A stretch of DNA of 15,651 nucleotides from UBA5760 sp964649385. GTDB lineage: Bacteria > Chloroflexota > Dehalococcoidia > Dehalococcoidales > UBA5760. The first letter of the stretch is position 1; each line of letters opens with the position of its first letter. Made by a program: the position numbers and the translations under genes. Below the pieces are notes generated by a model, which saw nothing but the letters and a program-made list of their open reading frames with translations, was not told the DNA's origin and ran no database searches. This document shows, piece after piece, positions 1-5,621 of the stretch. Location of the stretch: assembly GCA_964649385.1 (NCBI GenBank), contig CAZYRA010000019.1, positions 1-15,651 on the forward strand, in the 5' to 3' direction.

Positions 1-681
1 CTTTACTACCTGCTCTTTGATGTCCTTCTCTATCTGTTCGCTGCTGGTATTTTCGTCATGCTGAGCGGCGATAACTACGCTGGTAATACGTTTCGGGGTA
101 CCCTTGCTGTATTCAACGGTTACCTGTGACTTGCCGTCGGGGCGCAGGTACGGCAGGGTCCCGTCCTTTCTCACCTGGGCCAGGCGCTGGCACAGCTTGT
201 GTGACAGGGAGATGGGTAGTGGCATAAGCTCCGGTGTTTCATTGCAGGCATAACCGACCATCATACCCTGGTCACCGGCGCCAACCCGGTCAAGTTCATC
301 ACTGATGTCGGTGTTTCCCTTGACCTCCCTAGACTTGCTCACTCCCAGGTCGATATCGATTGACTGTGGGGTAATGGATGTCATTACCCCACAGGACTGG
401 TAGTCAAAACCATAACTGGGGTTAGTGTAGCCGATGTCACGTACTACCCCCCTGACTACCTGCGGGACTTCAACGTAGCAGTCGGTGGTAATCTCACCAA
501 GGACAATTACCAGTCCGGTGGTCGTTGCTACCTCACAGGCAACCCTGGCATACGGGTCTTTTTCCAGGATATGGTCCAGAATAGCATCCGATATCTGGTC
601 GCACATCTTATCCGGGTGTCCCTCGGTGACCGATTCCGAAGTGAGTAGATATTTCGGTGCGTTCTTAAAACTGTTAGTCAT
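1..681 (-). CDS. metK: S-adenosylmethionine synthetase, N-terminal part (gene runs off the left edge)
   Basis: Makes S-adenosylmethionine from methionine and ATP in the cytoplasm. The visible 227 residues are the N-terminal part of the roughly 400-residue family. They begin MTNSFKNAPKYLLTSESVTE and include the ATP/methionine motif GHPDKMCDQISDAIL and GAGDQGMMVGYAC, the characteristic MetK loop (usually GAGDQGIMFGYA). The last visible residues, around HDENTSSEQIEKDI, fit the end of the central domain. The ATG is preceded by AAGGAGAAG, a good ribosome binding site. It starts only 13 bases after the ahcY stop codon, so the two are almost certainly co-transcribed: MetK makes SAM, AhcY removes the S-adenosylhomocysteine left after methylation. 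The C-terminal half lies outside the window. Confidence 0.97.
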   Translation of the reverse strand, partial: MTNSFKNAPKYLLTSESVTEGHPDKMCDQISDAILDHILEKDPYARVACEVATTTGLVIVLGEITTDCYVEVPQVVRGVVRDIGYTNPSYGFDYQSCGVMTSITPQSIDIDLGVSKSREVKGNTDISDELDRVGAGDQGMMVGYACNETPELMPLPISLSHKLCQRLAQVRKDGTLPYLRPDGKSQVTVEYSKGTPKRITSVVIAAQHDENTSSEQIEKDIKEQVVK

Positions 682-694
682 CTCTTCTCCTTTT

Positions 695-1960
695 TTATGT
701 TCCTTCTTGCCAGCTAGTCAGGTATTGCTCTTGCTCGGGAGTAAGTTTGTCGATTTGAATATCCAGAGACTGAAGTTTTAGCCGGGCTATCTCCCTATCT
801 ATTGCTTCTGGCACCGGGTAGACTTGTTTCTTAAGGCTGCCGCTGTTCCCCGCTATATATTCCAGGCAGAGAGCTTGGTTGGCGAAGCTCATGTCCATTA
901 CGCTGGCGGGGTGTCCTTCGGCGGCGGCCAGGTTAACCAGCCTCCCTTCTCCCAGCAGGCACAGGTGGCGCCCGTCGTTCAGAGTATATTCATCGATGAA
1001 GCTCCGTATGCGCTGTTTACCGTTGGCCATGCTTTCCAGGGCCGGAATGTTTATCTCGGCATTAAAATGTCCACTGTTAGCCAGGATGGCACCGTCCTTC
1101 ATCACCTGTAGATGGGCTTTATCAATGACATTTTTGTTACCGGAAATCGTAATGAAGATGTTACCAATTTTGGCTGCCTCTATCAGTGGCATAACCTGGT
1201 AGCCGTCCATAACCGCCTCCAGGGCGCGGGTCGGTTTTACCTCACATATAATTACCTGGGCGCCCAGTCCTTTGGCTCTTAGGGCGATACCACGCCCGCA
1301 CCAGCCATAACCACAGACCACTACATTCTTGCCCGCCCACAGGATGTTGGTGGCGCGGGTAATGCCATCAATGGTGCTCTGTCCGGTGCCGTAGCGGTTA
1401 TCAAAGAGGTACTTGGTCTGGGCATCATTTACTGCAATGATGGGGTACTTTAGCCCTCCCGATTTTTCCAGGCTGCGCAGTCGGATGACACCGGTGGTGG
1501 TCTCTTCGGTGCCGCCGATGATATCTTCAAGCAGCTCGCTTCGCTTGGTATGAAGGGTAGTAACCAGGTCGGCGCCATCATCTACGGTGAGATGGGGTCG
1601 ATTGTCCAGAGCAGTATTGATGTGCTGGTAGTATCTTGTTTCATCCTCACCCTTGATAGCATAGGTGGGGATGCCATACTCGACCAGGGCGGCAGTAACA
1701 TCGTCCTGGGTGCTCAATGGATTAGAGGCGCAGAGAATAACATTGCCCCCCCCATCCTTTAGGGCCAGAGCCAGATTGGCTGTTTCGGAAGTAACATGCA
1801 GGCATGCCGAGATACGAATACCTTCTAGCGGTTTTTCGCTAGCGAAACGTTCCCGGATTAGCCTTATTACCGGCATTTCCCGGGAGGCCCATTCTATCCG
1901 TTGTTTACCTGCTTCGGCCAGAGAAGGGTCCTTAATGTCATATAGTTTGTCTGGGGTCAT
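695..1960 (-). CDS. ahcY: adenosylhomocysteinase (S-adenosyl-L-homocysteine hydrolase), short thermophile/archaeal type
   Basis: Hydrolyses S-adenosylhomocysteine to adenosine and homocysteine, using tightly bound NAD, and so relieves product inhibition of methyltransferases. The 421-residue protein has the substrate motifs HVTSETANLALAL and SNPLSTQDDVTAAL near the N terminus, DDGADLV and EETTTGV before residue 160, VNDAQTKYLFDNRYGTGQS near 177-195, and the NAD Rossmann loop GYGWCGRG at about 217-224. Length and the C terminus, which stops soon after KLTPEQEQYL without the usual KPDHYRY tail, point to the short form known from archaea and Thermotoga. A TTG three bases upstream (1963) is in frame, but the AGGAG box (1967-1971) lies 6 bases from the ATG at 1960 and only 3 from the TTG, so ATG was chosen. 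It sits directly upstream of metK. Confidence 0.97.
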   Translation of the reverse strand: MTPDKLYDIKDPSLAEAGKQRIEWASREMPVIRLIRERFASEKPLEGIRISACLHVTSETANLALALKDGGGNVILCASNPLSTQDDVTAALVEYGIPTYAIKGEDETRYYQHINTALDNRPHLTVDDGADLVTTLHTKRSELLEDIIGGTEETTTGVIRLRSLEKSGGLKYPIIAVNDAQTKYLFDNRYGTGQSTIDGITRATNILWAGKNVVVCGYGWCGRGIALRAKGLGAQVIICEVKPTRALEAVMDGYQVMPLIEAAKIGNIFITISGNKNVIDKAHLQVMKDGAILANSGHFNAEINIPALESMANGKQRIRSFIDEYTLNDGRHLCLLGEGRLVNLAAAEGHPASVMDMSFANQALCLEYIAGNSGSLKKQVYPVPEAIDREIARLKLQSLDIQIDKLTPEQEQYLTSWQEGT

Positions 1961-1963
1961 CAA

Positions 1964-2096
1964 TTACTCCTTTTTCGTTCTTTATCTGTAGCTATCAGCT
2001 ATCTTTCCCAGGCTATACCATAAATCCGAGATGATCATTTGCATAGCCGGGTATATCTGGTATGGCTGGGGGATAGGACTTTACGGCGTTCCTCGA
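1964..2096 (-). promoter_or_regulatory. candidate structured RNA leader upstream of ahcY
   Basis: About 130 bases without a gene between the small ORF and ahcY. On the minus strand CCCAGCCATACCA (2070-2058) can pair with TGGTATAGCCTGGG (2020-2007), giving about 12 pairs with one irregularity and a 37-base loop. Inside that loop GGCTAT (2048-2043) can instead pair perfectly with ATAGCC (2016-2011), which is part of the first stem, so the two stems exclude each other. The loop also holds the palindrome ATGATCAT (2031-2038). A tandem 7-mer, AGCTATC twice (1990-2003, plus strand), follows before the ribosome binding site. Such alternative pairings are typical of regulatory leaders, and a SAM/SAH-responsive element would fit the downstream genes. 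I cannot match it confidently to any known riboswitch class. Confidence 0.35.
1967..1971 (-). promoter_or_regulatory. ribosome binding site of ahcY
   Basis: AGGAG on the minus strand, 6 bases from the ATG at 1960 and 3 bases from an in-frame TTG at 1963. The spacing decides for the ATG. Confidence 0.75.
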
Positions 2097-2219
2097 CTAC
2101 CGATGCTCAATAGCATTACTGTATTTTAGCATATATTCCTGGTTTGGCTCTAGTAATACCCCGCTCATTTCTGGCAACTCCGGCGTAAATTCCTTCTTTT
2201 CTCTGGCCACCTGTGCCAT
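2097..2219 (-). CDS. possible 40-residue hypothetical protein
   Basis: A short open frame between plsY and ahcY, missed by length cut-offs. It starts with ATG 20 bases after the plsY stop, with a weak AAGG box 5 bases upstream, and ends in TAG. The peptide begins MAQVAREKKEFTPELPEM and ends YSNAIEHR. It is charged, has no membrane segment or signal peptide, and no cysteines. Codon choice looks like that of its neighbours. I do not recognise a family. It could be a real small protein of the plsY-ahcY-metK operon, or chance; conservation in relatives would decide. Confidence 0.35.
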   Translation of the reverse strand: MAQVAREKKEFTPELPEMSGVLLEPNQEYMLKYSNAIEHR

Positions 2220-2239
2220 CACAACCTTTTTTAGTGGTT

Positions 2240-2944
2240 CTAAACCTGGGCTTTCTTCGATTCCCTGACTAGGGCCTTAATTATCTCAGCATGTTTTATT
2301 AGTATTAGCACAGTTGCTGACAGGACTGGGAAGAACAGCCGTGGGTCAAAGAAATAGAGGGACAGTGGAGTAATGGCTAGTCCAGCAATTCTACCGGTTA
2401 CCTGGCTGCCGACTACAGAAAACACGCCGGAGAAACTCTCCCGGCCTATTTTTCCGACCAGTATACGCTGAGCTACAAAAATAGATAGGAGCAGGGTGCC
2501 GCCCCAGACCAAGATTGATGGCGTATTCAAGGCGAGCAGGATTCCCATCAGAGGGGCTATTCCTCTCCCTCCCTTCTTGAACCGAAAGCAGAAGGGGTAG
2601 TTATGCCCCAGGATCACAAAGGTACCGGCTATTATTAGTGCCGCTGTTGGGTTATACCCTGCGAAGACCAGCCATCTGGCGACATAGATTGCCAGTACTC
2701 CCTTTCCCAGATCGGTGAGCATGGTTATCACCAGCCCCAGTGCTGCCTGTTTCCCTGACCGCTCGCCCTTTATCAGGCTGTAGGTGTTCATACTACCCAC
2801 GTTGCCGGAACCCTCGACCCTGATGTCTTTGCCGAGCATTCTCCTGGTGACGAAATAGGCGGTAGGGAATGATCCTATCAGATAGGCGAGAGCCGCAATT
2901 AAGGCTAGCCAGGCATTATTCTCTACAGGATTCATGGGTATCAT
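2240..2944 (-). CDS. plsY: PlsY-family glycerol-3-phosphate acyltransferase, divergent
   Basis: Integral membrane enzyme family that transfers an acyl group from acyl-phosphate to glycerol-3-phosphate, the first step of phospholipid synthesis in many bacteria. The 234-residue protein has several hydrophobic segments and the three PlsY motifs in order: GSFPTAY at 24-30, SGNVGSMNT at 46-54 (usually SGNIGATN), and GHNYPFCFRFKKGGRG at 113-128 (usually FKGGKG). The motif changes and slightly greater length (typical PlsY is about 200) mark it as a divergent member; it may be a second paralogue with altered acyl or acceptor use. Start at ATG 2944 has GAGG 5 bases upstream; a second ATG follows four codons in. 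It is first in the minus-strand unit running into ahcY and metK. Confidence 0.9.
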   Translation of the reverse strand: MIPMNPVENNAWLALIAALAYLIGSFPTAYFVTRRMLGKDIRVEGSGNVGSMNTYSLIKGERSGKQAALGLVITMLTDLGKGVLAIYVARWLVFAGYNPTAALIIAGTFVILGHNYPFCFRFKKGGRGIAPLMGILLALNTPSILVWGGTLLLSIFVAQRILVGKIGRESFSGVFSVVGSQVTGRIAGLAITPLSLYFFDPRLFFPVLSATVLILIKHAEIIKALVRESKKAQV

Positions 2945-3090
2945 AAAGACCTCTAGTTTAAACTTTGCTCACCTCATTAACCATAGCGATAGCTCGGCCA
3001 GTACCTGCTGGTGGTTGGTTTTGGTTACTTCAATCAGCCTTATCCTTCATCCCGGCGACTGCCTCTTTTCTTTTGTTCATAGTCAAGACC

Positions 3091-3120
3091 AGTATAGCAA
3101 GAAGATACTTCCGTTGTAAC
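3091..3120 (-). promoter_or_regulatory. candidate sigma-70-type promoter for plsY-ahcY-metK
   Basis: On the minus strand GTTACA (3120-3115, 4 of 6 matches to the -35 consensus), an 18-base spacer, then TATACT (3096-3091, 5 of 6), preceded by TGC as in extended -10 promoters. Transcription would start near 3084, leaving a leader of about 140 bases before plsY. Assignment is by consensus only. Confidence 0.4.
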
Positions 3121-3123
3121 CCC

Positions 3124-3139
3124 CATCGTAGAAACGATG
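3124..3139. repeat. inverted repeat between the two divergent promoters
   Basis: CATCGT, four bases AGAA, then ACGATG: a perfect 6-bp inverted repeat. It lies just outside both candidate -35 boxes and has no T-tract, so it is a better candidate for a regulator binding site than for a terminator. Short enough that chance is possible. Confidence 0.35.
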
Positions 3140-3165
3140 AGTTTATCATAGATTGATTAAGAGGG

Positions 3166-3194
3166 TTGACAGCAAGGTATACTCCCAGTAATAT
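3166..3194 (+). promoter_or_regulatory. strong sigma-70-type promoter candidate for the polyketide operon
   Basis: A perfect -35 box TTGACA (3166-3171), a 17-base spacer and a -10 box TAATAT (3189-3194). It is the best promoter match seen in the window and points into the twelve-gene plus-strand operon. A start near 3201 would give a 5' leader of about 190 bases before the ATG at 3394. Confidence 0.65.
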
Positions 3195-3234
3195 TAATGG
3201 TAGACTTTTCAGTATGGAGAGTCTCTTCCTTTGT

Positions 3235-3246
3235 TGCGGTGCCGCA
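3235..3246. repeat. 12-bp palindrome in the operon leader
   Basis: TGCGG-TG-CCGCA, about 40 bases downstream of the predicted transcription start. It could be an operator or a short RNA hairpin. No T-tract follows, so it is not a terminator. Confidence 0.3.
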
Positions 3247-3393
3247 GTCGGAATAAAAAGCGTGCAAGTTGTTGGTATGGCAGCTTTTCTGTGTTGTGTT
3301 GAGGTCTTCATAAATAGGGGAATAGATAATTATTGTTGATAAAGCCATTTTGCCAGTGCTACTAAATCTTATGAGTGAAGGAGGTAGCTTGAT

Positions 3394-4620
3394 ATGCGGC
3401 GGGTAGTTGTTACTGGAATGGGGGTTATTTGCCCTATAGGACTGAATATTGATGATTACTGGACAAGCCTGGTGGGTGGGAAATCAGGGGTGGATTTTAT
3501 CAGTCACTTTGATGCCAGTAACTACCCGGTAAAATTGGCTGCCGAGGTAAAAGGCTTCGACCCGGTAGACTATATTGATGCCAAGACGGTGCAGCGTACC
3601 CCGAGGTGCGTTCACATGGTTGCCCCGGCGCTTAGAGAGGCTGTGGCTCAAGCCCGACTGGATATGGCTGGTGAACAGCCGGAGCGGGTCGGTGTCATCG
3701 GATCTAATATGCTGGAATATCACTACGTCGGTGAGGACTGGGAGAGGCTTAAGCAACGGGGGCCGAGGAGGGTCGACCCCTTGCTGTTTACCAGGGCGGG
3801 ACCCAGTACGGTATCCCTCCAAGTGGGAATGATGCTGGGGGCGAAAGGTCCCAACACCACTGTGAATAGTCTTTGTGCCAGTGGTGCCGATGCTATAGCC
3901 ACTGCCCGCAACTTCATCCAGTTCGACTATGCCGATGTGATGATAGCGGCGGCATCCGATGCTTCACTGAGTGAATTAGGCATCGCTTCTATCAGCTTGC
4001 TGGGGGCGCTGACTAAAGAGCCGGATCCTGATAAGGCCAGCCGGCCCTTTGATCTTAACCGCAACGGTTTTATTTATGGGGAAGGGGCTGGCGTATTAGT
4101 CTTAGAAAGCTTAGAGCACGCCCAGAAGCGGGGGGCGCCGATTCTAGTTGAGGTGGCCGGAGCCGGCTGGTCATTTGATGCTTATGACGCCACTGCTCCC
4201 CAGCCAGAGACAGAAGCTATCGCTATGAGAAGTGCTCTTAGGAATGCCGGGGTGACGCCGGGAGATGTGAATTATATTAATGCTCACGGCACCAGCACTA
4301 AGCTAAATGACCGCAGTGAAACCGAGGCCCTCAAGATGGTCTTTGGTGAGGCTGCTTACCAGATACCGGTAAGCTCTTTCAAGTCTATGTTTGGCCATAT
4401 GGTAACCGCTGCCGGTGCCGTTGAGACTATTGGTGTTGTGCTGGCTATCAATAATGGTGTCATTCCGCCGACGATACATTATGAAACCCCTGACCCGGAG
4501 TGCGACCTGGACTATGTACCCAATGTAGCTCGTAAAGCCCGGATAGATGTCTGTTTGAAGAGCAACTTCGGTCTCGGCGGACAGAATTGCTGTCTGGTTC
4601 TCAAGAGATTTACGGACTAG
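3394..4620 (+). CDS. beta-ketoacyl-ACP synthase, FabF-like (first ketosynthase of the operon)
   Basis: Condensing enzyme that adds a malonyl-ACP-derived C2 unit to an acyl chain. The 408-residue thiolase-fold protein has the complete catalytic set: Cys161 in NSLCASGADA, His298 in NAHGTST, Lys330 and His335 in KSMFGH, and a glycine-rich C-terminal loop NFGLGG at 391-396. Start at ATG has GGAGGT 8 bases upstream; the protein begins MRRVVVTGMG, as expected. It is the first gene after the strong promoter and is separated from the KS-alpha/CLF pair by four genes. It matches general FabF more than KS-alpha: it lacks the CNAYHMT segment seen in the KS-alpha here. It may make or extend a starter chain, or be a co-opted fatty acid enzyme; the sequence does not settle this. 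Confidence 0.93.
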   Translation: MRRVVVTGMGVICPIGLNIDDYWTSLVGGKSGVDFISHFDASNYPVKLAAEVKGFDPVDYIDAKTVQRTPRCVHMVAPALREAVAQARLDMAGEQPERVGVIGSNMLEYHYVGEDWERLKQRGPRRVDPLLFTRAGPSTVSLQVGMMLGAKGPNTTVNSLCASGADAIATARNFIQFDYADVMIAAASDASLSELGIASISLLGALTKEPDPDKASRPFDLNRNGFIYGEGAGVLVLESLEHAQKRGAPILVEVAGAGWSFDAYDATAPQPETEAIAMRSALRNAGVTPGDVNYINAHGTSTKLNDRSETEALKMVFGEAAYQIPVSSFKSMFGHMVTAAGAVETIGVVLAINNGVIPPTIHYETPDPECDLDYVPNVARKARIDVCLKSNFGLGGQNCCLVLKRFTD

Positions 4621-4625
4621 CGGCA

Positions 4626-4638
4626 AGATAACCTTAAC
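4626..4638. repeat. 13-base direct repeat, copy 1
   Basis: AGATAACCTTAAC in the gap before the DegV gene, 46 bases upstream of its start codon. An identical copy lies at 5580-5592 before the oxidoreductase gene. These are the only two sizeable gaps in the operon. Confidence 0.55.
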
Positions 4639-4671
4639 ATAAGTGATATTAAGAATAAGCGAGGTGTCAGT

Positions 4672-5541
4672 ATGGAGAAGGTAGTTATCAGTAGTGATTC
4701 GGGTACCATACTTCCGGAGGTGGCTAAGCAGTACGGGTTTACCATGATTCCTGTCCCTATCATCATTGATGGTGAGACCTATCTGGACACGGAAATAGAT
4801 ATGGATGAGCTCTATGCTCGCTTGGATGGCAAGGAGAACCTGCCCAAAACTTCAACCGCTAATATCGCCGAATTTGCCCAGTTTTTTACTGACTTGGCCC
4901 GGGGTGCCGAGGCCATCCTGCATATCAGCATGTCCTCGGCTTTTAGCGGCCATCACAACGCTGCCTTGCAGGGTAAAGAGTTAGCCAGTGAAAAGCTGCC
5001 GAATACTAGGATTGAGGTAGTTGATTCACTTACCATGGGGACTGGGGTGGCCCTGCTTGCTATTCAGGCGGCTAGGGCAGCGTCACAGGGTAAGAGCGTA
5101 GATGAGGTTATGTCCCTGGTTGGTAGTATCATACCGCAGCTGAACCTGCTCTTGGCCCGCGATAGTCTTTTCTATCAGGCGGAGGGAGGCAGGATATTTG
5201 AGGCCAAGACCTGGGCTGAGGCCGAGCAGGCAACCAGCTTCAGGTCGGTAACCGAGGTGGACTCGTCTACCGGAGGCGCACTAAGACCGGTTGCCAGAGC
5301 TAAGACCGTAGCCCAGATAATGGAGAAACTGGTTGAGATAACTAAAGAGAGAAATAAAGGTAGCAAGCTGGTTGGGGTTATCGGTCACACTCGAGCCTTA
5401 GAGCGTGCTGAGAAGCTTAAGGGAATGCTCCTCGCCGAGCTTGATTTTGACTGGCTGGATATTGCTGAGGAATCGGCAAGCGCTGCCATCCATACTGGAA
5501 AAGGTCTCATTGGTTACGGTTTTTGCAGCAAGATTGATTAG
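4672..5541 (+). CDS. DegV family (FakB-like) fatty-acid-binding protein
   Basis: DegV/FakB proteins bind a single fatty acid in a deep pocket; in characterised systems they present it to the kinase FakA for conversion to acyl-phosphate. The 289-residue protein has the family layout: N-terminal ISSDSGTILP, the lid motif KTSTANIAEF at about 59-68, the head-group loop SMSSAFSGHHNA at 86-97, and the C-terminal HTGKGLIGYG near 274-283. Start at ATG has GAGGT 6 bases upstream. It follows the first ketosynthase by 51 bases on the same strand. No FakA kinase is present in the window, so its partner must be elsewhere or its role differs. In this operon it may carry an acyl starter or a lipophilic product; that is inference. 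Confidence 0.9.
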   Translation: MEKVVISSDSGTILPEVAKQYGFTMIPVPIIIDGETYLDTEIDMDELYARLDGKENLPKTSTANIAEFAQFFTDLARGAEAILHISMSSAFSGHHNAALQGKELASEKLPNTRIEVVDSLTMGTGVALLAIQAARAASQGKSVDEVMSLVGSIIPQLNLLLARDSLFYQAEGGRIFEAKTWAEAEQATSFRSVTEVDSSTGGALRPVARAKTVAQIMEKLVEITKERNKGSKLVGVIGHTRALERAEKLKGMLLAELDFDWLDIAEESASAAIHTGKGLIGYGFCSKID

Positions 5542-5542
5542 C

Positions 5543-5584
5543 TATCTAATTAAAGACTGGACTTTGCAACGGCTTAATTAGATA
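5543..5584. repeat. perfect 11-bp inverted repeat between the DegV and oxidoreductase genes
   Basis: TATCTAATTAA (5543-5553) and TTAATTAGATA (5574-5584) are exact inverted copies separated by 20 bases. The stem is AT-rich and no T-tract follows, so it does not look like a Rho-independent terminator. It begins 2 bases after the DegV stop codon. Possible roles are an operator or an RNA stem that adjusts downstream expression. Confidence 0.55.
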
Positions 5585-5592
5585 ACCTTAAC
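5580..5592. repeat. 13-base direct repeat, copy 2
   Basis: AGATAACCTTAAC, identical to 4626-4638, 42 bases upstream of the oxidoreductase start. It overlaps the right arm of the 11-bp inverted repeat by 5 bases. Confidence 0.55.
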
Positions 5593-5621
5593 GATAAAGC
5601 ACTCTATGATTAGGGGAAACA

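Larger units (their letters stand above)
2945..3393. other. 449-bp divergent intergenic region between plsY and the polyketide operon
   Basis: AT-richer than its surroundings. It holds a candidate promoter for each direction (3091-3120 minus, 3166-3194 plus), a perfect 6-bp inverted repeat between them (3124-3139), and a leader of about 190 bases before the first operon gene with a small palindrome (3235-3246). Short open frames exist here on both strands, but none has a convincing start, recognisable motif or gene-like composition. Confidence 0.6.

Noticed and set aside
1964..2096. Known SAH riboswitch upstream of ahcY
   Set aside because: Only the first dozen bases and a short CUCGG segment resemble the class; the conserved GCCAGGCUCGG block and the downstream pseudoknot strand are not present. 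Kept only as a generic structured leader.
3030..3311. Minus-strand 93-residue open frame in the intergenic region, with one hydrophobic stretch
   Set aside because: No convincing ribosome binding site or recognisable motif, and it runs across both candidate promoters and the inverted repeat.
3394..4620. First ketosynthase as a second KS-alpha
   Set aside because: It lacks the KS-alpha segments around CNAYHMT and has NSLCASG rather than STGCTAG at the active site, so a FabF-like call is safer.
5543..5600. Rho-independent terminator after the DegV gene
   Set aside because: The stem is AT-only apart from one G/C pair and no run of T follows on either strand.
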